This document shows, one piece after another, positions 1-6,835 of a DNA stretch of 15,472 nt. A program made the translations under genes and the position numbers. The first letter of the stretch is position 1. Every line of letters starts with the position of its first letter. This stretch comes from Defluviitaleaceae bacterium (GTDB lineage: Bacteria > Bacillota > Clostridia > Lachnospirales > WQUN01), in assembly GCA_009783525.1 (NCBI GenBank), contig WRDG01000026.1, positions 1 through 15,472 on the forward strand. The letters run 5' to 3'. The notes beneath the pieces are model-generated. The model searched no databases, was not told where the DNA came from, and saw only the letters and a list, made by a program, of their open reading frames with translations.

Positions 1-176
1 ACGCGAACGACAAAAACGTCGCGGACGAAAAATTGCAATATGGATGAATTAAACGCGAACGACAAAAAAACAGCGCGGACGAAAAACTGCAATATGAATA
101 AATTAAACGCGAACGATAAAAACGTCGCGGACGAAAAACTGCAATATGGATAAATTAAACGCGAACGACAAAAACG
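1..176. repeat. Tandem 52-54 bp non-coding repeat, 3 full copies plus a partial
   Basis: Units start at 1, 53, 107 and 159, each with ACGCGAACGA. Units 1 and 3 are 52 bp and unit 2 is 54 bp. The fourth copy keeps only about 18 bases before it becomes the terminator stem. Units end in TGCAATATG(G/A)AT(G/A)AATTAA. Units 1 and 3 carry a small CGTC-GCG-GACG inverted repeat flanked by A runs, which is lost in unit 2. The unit lengths are not multiples of three and no reading frame is preserved, so this is non-coding. The array may extend beyond the left edge. Its function is not recognised. Confidence 0.85.
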
Positions 177-208
177 GCGGGGGATTCCCCCGCCGTTTTG
201 TTTTTGTC
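167..208 (-). terminator. Strong intrinsic terminator after the glycosidase-like gene
   Basis: The arms AAAACGGCGGGGG (171-183) and CCCCCGCCGTTTT (187-199) form a perfect 13-bp stem with an ATT loop. GACA (167-170) and TGTC (205-208) can pair further around a small bulge. On the minus strand the stem is followed by a T run, and it lies about 50 bases past the stop codon of the gene ending at 252. A T-rich tract also follows on the plus strand, so it could work in both directions. Confidence 0.85.
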
Positions 209-251
209 AAATGCGTTTGCAAGCCGTCGTTTTTTGGTATCGCATTTACCT

Positions 252-2600
252 TTACTTTTGAAAAAACCGTTCTTTGCCTTCTTTGCCCTTTTTGCCGAAA
301 GTAATTGAAAAATCGCCGGTTCCGTTTGTTAAACTTATATGACTGTCAAATATTTCGCTTATGTGTTCCCGCCCGCGTAAAATTTTTTCGGCGGACAAAT
401 TTTCAATTCCGTTTAAAAATAATTTAACCGGCTTGCAAAAATTTTTACCGTCTTCCGTTTTTACCTCGACGGTAAAATCCGTTTCGGATGCCGTGCATTT
501 TATGTCGAGCCTGCCGCAGGACATACCCAAACCCTTCGCCTCAAAACCCGTCTCGAACCAGCGTTTCGGAATGCCTTTTAGCAAACAGATCCCGCTTTCG
601 CCTACGGGCTCGAAAGCGAACGCCATCGCAAGCATAATGGGCGTTGTCAAAAGCGACGGCACGCAGTCGTTTGCCACAGCCGCGCCGTCCGCCGAAACCT
701 GCTCGTAATAAACGAGCTTTTCGGCATTTCCGTGATGCGCCGTATGCGCATACAACAGCAGAATAAATTTTTTTATCCGCCCGCTTTCGAGAAGGAAGCG
801 TGCGTAGTTAACTACCGGCCAGTCGTCGATTTGGCTCCACAGCCTCGACATGCCAAGCAGTTCGCCTCCCAGGCTTTCGCGCATGCTTACGATTGCGCTT
901 GCTTCTTCGTCTGTAAGCAGCGCGCTCGACAGCATCTCAAGGTAATAGCGGTAGTTTGCGTACGTGTTTTCGGTAAGATCCTGCTCATTTTCAACGGAGC
1001 TTCGCGACCATTTTATGTTTAAATAATTTTCCGCCTCGCTCTTGGTCAAATGCGAAAGCGGCTTTTGACATGAACTGAGCGTGAGCGGCACGGCAGAATA
1101 TCCTATCCTGAACGGGACTGTTTTTCCGTATGCGCTTTGAACAGTTTGCGCGGCAAGCACCCGCCTTATCGCATGAAGCAACTCGGCGGCCTTGCTTGCA
1201 TAATGCCCGGCCTGCTCGTCTCCTAACATAGCCAGCAATTTAGAAAGCGATTCGAACCCGCGCACGGTCCAGAGATTATTGTTAATGTATGCGTAAACGC
1301 GCTCGTTTAAATCTGCTTCGGCGCACATCATCACGAGTTTTTCGCCGCCGGCTTCAGGGCATTCGCGTATGTTTGCCGTAAGCTCGCCGCCGATCCCTTT
1401 CAACTTGCCCGCATGGCAGCCGAACCATTCCGTAAGCTTCACGGCGCGGGCATATCTGCCGACAAAAAAAAGCAGCATCCCGTATTCCGCGGCGGACGCT
1501 CCGTAGTTTTCATTTTCGCCCTGGCGGTAAACGAAACGCCCCCGGTAATCAAGGGCATGGCAAAAAAGGTTGTCGAGCATGCGTCTTGCCTCGCCGAAGC
1601 GTCCGGTGAGGCAGCAGGCTTCAAACGACCAAATGAAGGTCGGCGGAAAGTTGTCGTGCAGGTTACAGCCGTAGCCGATGTGTCCGTAATGCGCCCGGCC
1701 GCCGGAAAACGTCGCCTGCATGGCGCACATCGCTCCGGCTGCAGCCTCTGATATTTTTTTCTCGGGCACGGAGTATTTAACTCCGCTGTCGATAAAATCG
1801 GTCCAATAAATAACCGTTGACGCAAACGCATCCCAAAAAAGCTCCGGCGCGGCGGCACGGCAGCGCCATTCGGACGCGGAAGCCGTAAAATATTTTCGTT
1901 CGCCGCCGTTAAATTTAACGGAGATCCAAACCAAAGGGTCGCGGTCCGGGTCGTTCGCTTCCACAAAATAAATAAATTCCAACGAGCTTCCGTCTTTATC
2001 GTGGCGCGAAACAAGCACGGGAATATTTCCGTTAAGCATGAACTGCCGCGGCGGTGTTTCGGACAGATCCGAACCTGCTTCGCCGGTCCCGGTCGTTCCA
2101 AATTCGAACACACGCGTTTGGAACTGCTCGGCCATGCAGCCGGGGTCGAATATGCACTTGGCGTCCAAGCCGCCGCTAAAAATTTTTCCGTCCGGATAAA
2201 CAACGGCGGCGCCCCAGCTCGAAGCGCCGCTTATAAAACAATAGACGTTTTTTGTTAATTGCGGCAGCACGGCTGCTATACCCGCGTAATCGGGTTCACC
2301 GCAGGCCAAAATTTTTTCGGCGAGCACATCGCGGCCGCAATTAGAAACATCAGAATATTGAAGCCCTAAATAAAATTTTTTTTGCGAGCCGTTTTTATTT
2401 GCGGCTTCGTTAAACTCAGATCCGGCTTGCTTATATTCGCTGTAAATATCCGCCGTATTAGGCGGTTCCAACAAACAGGCGATTTGCTTTGAGCAATTCC
2501 GGCGGCTGATAATAATTTCATTGGGACCGAATTTTTCGCATAACGAAACGACGCAGTCTTGGAACAAAATTTTATTTTTAATAGTCATCGTCCACTTCAT
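252..2600 (-). CDS. Six-hairpin glycosidase-like protein, cytosolic
   Basis: The protein has 782 residues, with no signal peptide or membrane segment, so it should act in the cytosol. Residues ~1-270 look like a beta-rich N-terminal region. Residues ~280-670 are helix-rich with aromatic motifs typical of an (alpha/alpha)6 barrel, such as GYGCNLHDNFPPTFIWSFEA near 310 and IDDWPVVNYARF near 591. The C-terminus contains LLKGIPKRWFETGFEAKGLG (~673-692), which resembles the closing 'LLPALP...GL.ARGG' segment of GH95- and rhamnosidase-type enzymes. The likely role is hydrolysis or phosphorolysis of an imported oligosaccharide. The family, substrate and catalytic acids could not be assigned. The start overlaps the end of the upstream gene by 23 bases, suggesting translational coupling, with an AAGAAGAGA site just ahead. 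A second ATG four codons in is also possible. A strong terminator follows the stop. Confidence 0.7.
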   Translation of the reverse strand: MKWTMTIKNKILFQDCVVSLCEKFGPNEIIISRRNCSKQIACLLEPPNTADIYSEYKQAGSEFNEAANKNGSQKKFYLGLQYSDVSNCGRDVLAEKILACGEPDYAGIAAVLPQLTKNVYCFISGASSWGAAVVYPDGKIFSGGLDAKCIFDPGCMAEQFQTRVFEFGTTGTGEAGSDLSETPPRQFMLNGNIPVLVSRHDKDGSSLEFIYFVEANDPDRDPLVWISVKFNGGERKYFTASASEWRCRAAAPELFWDAFASTVIYWTDFIDSGVKYSVPEKKISEAAAGAMCAMQATFSGGRAHYGHIGYGCNLHDNFPPTFIWSFEACCLTGRFGEARRMLDNLFCHALDYRGRFVYRQGENENYGASAAEYGMLLFFVGRYARAVKLTEWFGCHAGKLKGIGGELTANIRECPEAGGEKLVMMCAEADLNERVYAYINNNLWTVRGFESLSKLLAMLGDEQAGHYASKAAELLHAIRRVLAAQTVQSAYGKTVPFRIGYSAVPLTLSSCQKPLSHLTKSEAENYLNIKWSRSSVENEQDLTENTYANYRYYLEMLSSALLTDEEASAIVSMRESLGGELLGMSRLWSQIDDWPVVNYARFLLESGRIKKFILLLYAHTAHHGNAEKLVYYEQVSADGAAVANDCVPSLLTTPIMLAMAFAFEPVGESGICLLKGIPKRWFETGFEAKGLGMSCGRLDIKCTASETDFTVEVKTEDGKNFCKPVKLFLNGIENLSAEKILRGREHISEIFDSHISLTNGTGDFSITFGKKGKEGKERFFQK

Positions 2601-3624
2601 TCTCTTCTTTTTCGATTAATTTTTCTTCTTGTTCCGTTAAATATTCAACTGAGACAAAACCGTAGCCTTCATCTGCTTCTTCAATAAAACCGGCTTCTAT
2701 CCAATGCCGTTCTTCCGTAAACCAATCGTAAAAATCAACCGTATCGCTGTCATCCAATTCCTCATTTTCAAACATGTCCCAAAACTCTGTATTATAATCA
2801 TCAATTTTTGATTGCAAATCGGTCGGGATTGAAACGTCGAAATCATTTTCGTAAGTTATAAAATTCCAAATTATTTCTGCGAGGCTTTCCATATTGCTGT
2901 AACCGGTATAGCCTTCGGTTCTTACGATCAAATCGATTACATCGTCGTCGTCGAACAGGTATTCGTAAACACCGTATTTATTCATGACACGGTTTCCGGG
3001 GTACATGTTTTTTATCGTGTCGTCCAAATTGTTAAGCATATAGTCAAACGGTTCGATCCCATGCACGTAAATATACAGATCGCGCACAAAATCTAATTTT
3101 AAATATTTTTTATTGAGCTTTTGGATTGCGCGGTTGAGCGAAAGATAAACCGAAATAAAATCGGTATTGTCCGTTTTGTTAATATCGAAAGTCGATAAAA
3201 CATTTTTGTTTTTTTCATTAATCCAATTCGAAATTGTTTCGGCGACAATAATTTTTTTGCCTTTATTGCGTTCGTCGGCTTTTACGAAACCGGTCGCGAT
3301 ACGATACAAATCGATATACTTCATGACAATTACGGTTTGGCTGTTAAAAATCCGCAGCAAGCATTTTGCGACCAGTTCGGCATCGGTTATGCAATTAATT
3401 TCGACAAAAACAAACTTTATGCTTTTATAGTACGGATCGGTTTCGTTATGATTCATCACTTTAAAATTATTATTGTTAAGCAAAGCAAAAATGCGGCAGG
3501 ATTTTATGCTGTCTTTCATAAAATTAAAATGATGCCTCACGTGCTCGGGTATTTTACCGATTATTTCCGTGGCGACAATTACATTTTTTATCAAGCATTC
3601 GTCGGGCAAATTGAAAAAATTCAT
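2578..3624 (-). CDS. DUF4391-like protein with acidic C-terminal extension
   Basis: The start at 3624 gives 348 residues and has a clear AAAAGGGGTG ribosome site. An in-frame ATG at 3765 would read through the operator-like repeats and is unlikely. Residues ~1-170 recall DUF4391: an N-terminal LP...KIP segment, a CRIFAL strand near 43-48, an EIN strand near 75 followed by a helix, and a VIVMKYIDLYRIATGFVKAD hairpin (~98-117). DUF4391 proteins are uncharacterised and in other genomes are often reported near helicases and restriction-modification genes; no such partner is visible here. Residues ~200-348 are very rich in Asp and Glu and end in EVDDDY. The gene is much more A/T-rich than its neighbours. 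It overlaps the glycosidase-like gene by 23 bases. The family assignment comes from memory of sequence pattern only. No catalytic residues can be named. Confidence 0.55.
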   Translation of the reverse strand: MNFFNLPDECLIKNVIVATEIIGKIPEHVRHHFNFMKDSIKSCRIFALLNNNNFKVMNHNETDPYYKSIKFVFVEINCITDAELVAKCLLRIFNSQTVIVMKYIDLYRIATGFVKADERNKGKKIIVAETISNWINEKNKNVLSTFDINKTDNTDFISVYLSLNRAIQKLNKKYLKLDFVRDLYIYVHGIEPFDYMLNNLDDTIKNMYPGNRVMNKYGVYEYLFDDDDVIDLIVRTEGYTGYSNMESLAEIIWNFITYENDFDVSIPTDLQSKIDDYNTEFWDMFENEELDDSDTVDFYDWFTEERHWIEAGFIEEADEGYGFVSVEYLTEQEEKLIEKEENEVDDDY

Positions 3625-3630
3625 TTTTAA

Positions 3631-3640
3631 CACCCCTTTT
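3631..3640 (-). promoter_or_regulatory. Ribosome binding site fixing the DUF4391-like start
   Basis: On the minus strand AAAAGGGGTG ends six bases before the ATG at 3622-3624. No comparable site precedes the farther in-frame ATG at 3765, which supports the shorter protein. Confidence 0.75.
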
Positions 3641-3645
3641 TTGCT

Positions 3646-3739
3646 TATTACTCCGGCACAAAAATATCGCGTACGTCTCTTGCTATATTCAAGTGCCGGA
3701 GTAATACTTTGCACAATTAATTTCATAACCGGAGTAATA
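3646..3739 (-). promoter_or_regulatory. Three-copy TATTACTCCGG operator-like motif
   Basis: On the minus strand TATTACTCCGG occurs at 3739-3729, then TATTACTCCGGCAC at 3706-3693, then its exact inverse GTGCCGGAGTAATA at 3659-3646. The last two form a perfect 14-bp inverted repeat with a 33-base spacer; the first is a direct copy. All three lie between the stop of the zinc-ribbon gene and the ribosome site of the DUF4391-like gene. Either a multi-site repressor or activator target or a long-range hairpin in the leader would fit. No regulator gene is adjacent. Confidence 0.6.
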
Positions 3740-3765
3740 AATAAATTGCATATTTTTTTTGCCAA
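3736..3765 (-). promoter_or_regulatory. Possible promoter for the DUF4391/glycosidase pair
   Basis: On the minus strand TTGGCA (3765-3760) is followed after 18 bases by TTTATT (3741-3736). The -10 is weak. The upstream copy of the TATTACTCCGG motif overlaps the -10, and the other two copies lie just downstream, the arrangement expected for repression. Confidence 0.35.
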
Positions 3766-3810
3766 GCTTCAAAAAATTTTTTTGCAATAATCTTTTGCCG
3801 CAGCGATAAA

Positions 3811-5199
3811 TTATGCGTTTACGGCAGTGTAAATTAATCCGAAGCATATCAATGCAACAAACATTAAAGAAAATATTGTGCAGACACGCCCCGCAGCAGA
3901 TAAGCCTTTCCCGATGCCCGCGTTTTTTCCGAAACATGCGGAGGCATACAAAAATTGGATTACCAAAAATATGGTTCCCGGTATGAAAAATGCAAAAAAC
4001 ACCCATAATTCGCGTATTGCGGTTTGCGAAACACCGTAAATATTTAACGCTCCCGTAAAAAAGATAATAAACGAGCTTGCAAGCCCGACGATTGAAAATA
4101 TTTTGTCTCCGCCCGAAACGGTGTTTAGGCTAATGCCCGTGTCTTCCGGGATTGTCTTCCAGGGGCCAAGCAGAAGCAGTCCCGTAATAAACGGGTTGAT
4201 AAGAATGGTAAAAGAAAGCCCGAGACTGCTCAAAGCGCCGGGATGAAGCCGGCTTGACTGTGCAAGTGTCCGCAAAACCGCGCTGAGGTTTATATTAAAG
4301 TTAATAAAAAAAATAAGACCGATTGACATCAGGATATACATATAACCCGAACGTTTTGAAGAACATAGTTTTACATAACCCATTATGCCGACAGCGGTAA
4401 GCAGAAAAATTACAAACGAATTTTCTCTGAGCGCGATAGGCCGCCTGTTTGAAATTTCTATTGCGGTTTGAACAATTAAGTTAACAGACGAAAAAAGCAC
4501 GCAGAGTACGAACCAAATTTTATGGCCCGCGCCGGTGATTATTTTTCGGCTCTGCATATTGCAGAACATGTTTACCGCGCACAAGGACAGTAGTATCACG
4601 GCGGCGTGCGCCAACGTTAACACTCGTTCCGGAAGCAGAACAAAAAGCGGCGCAGACAGCATTAAAAATCTGACGTTGGCATATGCTGCATAGACAAACG
4701 CGCCGGAAAGTCCCGCTAAAATCAATTTGTTTTTTCGGCTGTCAAACGGAACCAGAGATATAGCGATACCGGTTACGGAAATAATAATTGACAAGAATAA
4801 ATAATAAAAAAATCTGTCCGCAAAAAAAGAATTGAACGCCGCGGCCGGGTTGTATGAAAACGATGAGCTCATGACTCGTGACATACTGACCGCGTACGCG
4901 AGCAAAAACGACGCTGAAATTAAAATGCATCCCGCGGCAATTTTAAATTTCAAACCGCCGCTGACGAACAAATACAGCGCGCATCCGCAAATAAAATAAA
5001 ACAGCAAGATACAGGCTGTATAATCTTGCTGCCATACGGAAAAAAAACCGGCGATACAAATCAAACCCAAAGCGGCAGCGGCAAGCCATACAGCCCGCAA
5101 TGCGTTTTCTTCCGCCGCAGGTCTTGATGCCGGTTCGCCGCAGCTGTTGCAAAATTTTTCGTTTGCCTGCACTAAGTTTCCGCATTTTATGCAGTTCAT
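3811..5199 (-). CDS. Zinc-ribbon polytopic membrane protein of unknown function
   Basis: The protein has 462 residues. The N-terminus is a zinc-ribbon knuckle pair, CIKC (Cys3, Cys6) and CNSC (Cys17, Cys20), as in many Bacillota membrane proteins. About 12 hydrophobic segments follow, near residues 35-54, 61-80, 86-105, 131-151, 160-178, 196-212, 228-248, 261-277, 286-302, 325-345, 367-390, 398-420 and 437-459; one of these may not cross. No transporter signature or catalytic motif was recognised. The start is well supported by AAAGGAG seven bases upstream. The gene begins 14 bases after the preceding SIS gene and is probably the last gene of that operon. It could be a sensor or transport component for the sugar genes upstream, but this rests on position alone. 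Confidence 0.75.
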   Translation of the reverse strand: MNCIKCGNLVQANEKFCNSCGEPASRPAAEENALRAVWLAAAALGLICIAGFFSVWQQDYTACILLFYFICGCALYLFVSGGLKFKIAAGCILISASFLLAYAVSMSRVMSSSFSYNPAAAFNSFFADRFFYYLFLSIIISVTGIAISLVPFDSRKNKLILAGLSGAFVYAAYANVRFLMLSAPLFVLLPERVLTLAHAAVILLSLCAVNMFCNMQSRKIITGAGHKIWFVLCVLFSSVNLIVQTAIEISNRRPIALRENSFVIFLLTAVGIMGYVKLCSSKRSGYMYILMSIGLIFFINFNINLSAVLRTLAQSSRLHPGALSSLGLSFTILINPFITGLLLLGPWKTIPEDTGISLNTVSGGDKIFSIVGLASSFIIFFTGALNIYGVSQTAIRELWVFFAFFIPGTIFLVIQFLYASACFGKNAGIGKGLSAAGRVCTIFSLMFVALICFGLIYTAVNA

Positions 5200-5213
5200 G
5201 CAATTCTCCTTTC

Positions 5214-5945
5214 TTATATCCCTTCGCTTTCGTATCTCGGTATTGAAACGTCGCGGTTGTACTCGCCGCCGCCGGGGAAGTTGTGGCTTTTATAAATGCT
5301 CGGATTTTTTCCGAGACGCAAAAGCTCCTCGACGACAACGGTTGTCACGCTCCACATAATGTATGCCGCAGATAGGCCGCTTGCCGCGCACAGCCGCGCT
5401 TCAAGACCTTCAACCTCCATCATTGATTCGGCTGCGGGCGCGCAGTTGTCAATGACAATGTCCGCCATTTCAAAAAGTTTTTTTCCGCAGGAATGGACGG
5501 CGGCAACAGAATCGCCATATGCCATCGACGTGATCACAATGCATTTCATGCCCATTTTTTTTGCTTCGAAGGCGAGGTCAACCGCAGAAAACGACCGTCC
5601 CGAAACCGATCCGATTATAAAAACATCGCCGGGCTTCGCGCCGGAGCGCTTGACGGCATATTTTGCGAGACCCTCCATATTGGTGTCCATGTCGGAACGG
5701 TCGCGGGTTCGGACCGGGTTGTCTACGTGCAGGTTATATTTAAACTGCTTGTACAGCAGCAGCCCGCCGCCGCGGCCCACAAGCTCCGCGTCTATTATGT
5801 GCCCGGTATCGTGTATGTGTATGCAGCCGCCGTTTGCGGCGGAATCCGCTATCATCTTTCCCGCGGATATTATGTTTTCGCGCTGGGTCGAGCGGATTCG
5901 GCTGTACAGGCCGTTCACTTCGGTCCAATAAGTTTCAAGCAGCAT
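5214..5945 (-). CDS. SIS-domain (UPF0309-like) sugar-phosphate binding protein, copy 1
   Basis: The protein has 243 residues and a full-length SIS fold. SIS domains bind phosphosugars in isomerases, etherases and regulators. A GSVSGRS loop at 112-118 matches the family phosphosugar-binding SxSG loop. TSM (139-141) and DNC (166-168) also match, and the C-terminal FPGGGEYN (223-230) corresponds to the usual DGGDEHN. The first substrate loop is changed: HDTGH (45-49) followed by VGRGGG replaces the usual FG(S/C)GH...YRTGG, and the APTST segment is replaced by a CAASGLS stretch. It therefore looks like a diverged paralogue of the next gene upstream and may bind another ligand. A strong AAGGGG site precedes the ATG. 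The stop lies 14 bases before the zinc-ribbon membrane gene. Confidence 0.8.
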   Translation of the reverse strand: MLLETYWTEVNGLYSRIRSTQRENIISAGKMIADSAANGGCIHIHDTGHIIDAELVGRGGGLLLYKQFKYNLHVDNPVRTRDRSDMDTNMEGLAKYAVKRSGAKPGDVFIIGSVSGRSFSAVDLAFEAKKMGMKCIVITSMAYGDSVAAVHSCGKKLFEMADIVIDNCAPAAESMMEVEGLEARLCAASGLSAAYIMWSVTTVVVEELLRLGKNPSIYKSHNFPGGGEYNRDVSIPRYESEGI

Positions 5946-5989
5946 ATTGTTATCCCCTTCATATATATTGATTGCGGAAGCACTGATGT

Positions 5990-6013
5990 AAAAAACGGAA
6001 CGCCCGCTTCCGT
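5990..6013 (-). terminator. Weak intrinsic terminator or attenuator between the two SIS genes
   Basis: On the minus strand ACGGAA (6013-6008) pairs with TTCCGT (6000-5995) around a GCGGGCG loop and is followed by T residues at 5994-5990. A second arrangement, CGGAAGC (5975-5981) with GCTTCCG (6006-6012), can pair across a larger loop and would compete with it. The short stem suggests partial termination that lowers expression of the downstream genes. Confidence 0.45.
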
Positions 6014-6029
6014 AATATTTTTTGCTTGG

Positions 6030-6767
6030 CTACATGTAATGGATACGGTCTTTATATTCCGCTATTACCCTGCTGTTATGCTCGTCGCCGCCGTCGATGT
6101 TTCCCGAAATGAAAACCGGTGCGATGCGGCCTGTTTCGGCTACAAGAGCAGCCGCTTGCGCGACTACCGCGTTTAAAATTACCGCGCCGACGGCCGTCGA
6201 GGTTGGAGCGACTTTTTCCGCGATGCCCGGAACCGTAAGCGACGCATCGCCTTTATAACCGCAGTTGTCTATCACGAGGTCAGCGTTTTCAAACAGCTTC
6301 GTGCCGGAGGGGTGGCGCGACGATACGCTCCGGTATTCCATGCTTGTGAGGGCTATAACTTTTGCGCCGAGTTCGCGCGAGCGGACAGCGGCGTCGACAA
6401 TGACCGTATTCCTGCCCGATACAGAATGGATTACCACTACGTCGCCCGCTTTTACAGGTGAGTTGTCGATTATGATGCGGCCGTAGTCGTTGAGCCTTTC
6501 CAATTGGCTGGTCATTATCGCGGGGTCGATATCGAGGTTTAACCCCGGCGCGCGGATGGGGTTGATGTTTGCCATGCCGCCGGTGCGGTAGTACATCTCC
6601 AAAGCGAGCAGGCCGCCGTGTCCGCATCCGAACGCGAATATGCTGCCGCCGTTAAGCGTTGCGTCGCACAGCATTTGCGCGGCTTTTCGCATAACGTCCT
6701 GCTGCGTTTCGCGCACTTTTTGCAAAATGCCCGTTATCTGATCTAAATACGCGTTAATTGCATCCAT
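6030..6767 (-). CDS. SIS-domain UPF0309 family protein, copy 2 (canonical)
   Basis: The protein has 245 residues, the usual length for the UPF0309 'sugar isomerase domain' family. It carries FGCGHGG (46-52), YRTGG (60-64), the phosphosugar loop HSVSGRN (114-120), TSMEYRS (141-147) with HPSGTKL (152-158), APTST (187-191) and the C-terminal NIDGGDEHN (223-231). The protein is soluble and cytosolic. Proteins of this family are presumed to act on or sense phosphorylated sugars, but no reaction is established for this subgroup. It is not MurQ: it is shorter and lacks that family's layout. The ribosome site is weak (CGGTAAAATT), unlike the other genes in the run. It lies 68 bases after the sugar kinase gene, whose phosphorylated product is a plausible ligand. 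Confidence 0.88.
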   Translation of the reverse strand: MDAINAYLDQITGILQKVRETQQDVMRKAAQMLCDATLNGGSIFAFGCGHGGLLALEMYYRTGGMANINPIRAPGLNLDIDPAIMTSQLERLNDYGRIIIDNSPVKAGDVVVIHSVSGRNTVIVDAAVRSRELGAKVIALTSMEYRSVSSRHPSGTKLFENADLVIDNCGYKGDASLTVPGIAEKVAPTSTAVGAVILNAVVAQAAALVAETGRIAPVFISGNIDGGDEHNSRVIAEYKDRIHYM

Positions 6768-6835
6768 AATTTTACCGTTCGCGAGACGCGTTAAGCTGCC
6801 GGTTGCGTCTGCGCCTTTCTATTGTTTATTTGTTT

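Noticed and set aside
1..176. CRISPR-like array
   Set aside because: The units are contiguous, with no unique spacers between conserved repeats.
1439..2203. Long minus-strand open frame inside the glycosidase-like gene
   Set aside because: It is a frame-shifted shadow of the real coding frame, with an Arg/Pro/Thr-rich, domain-free translation.
3625..3765. N-terminal extension of the DUF4391-like protein from the ATG at 3765
   Set aside because: It would translate the operator-like repeats, lacks a ribosome site, and a strong site precedes the ATG at 3624.
5296..6176. Plus-strand open frames opposite the SIS genes
   Set aside because: They are antisense shadows of clearly conserved proteins, with no ribosome sites or family motifs.
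6030..6767. MurQ (N-acetylmuramic acid 6-phosphate etherase)
   Set aside because: It is too short, and its motifs are those of UPF0309 (DGGDEHN, APTST) rather than MurQ.
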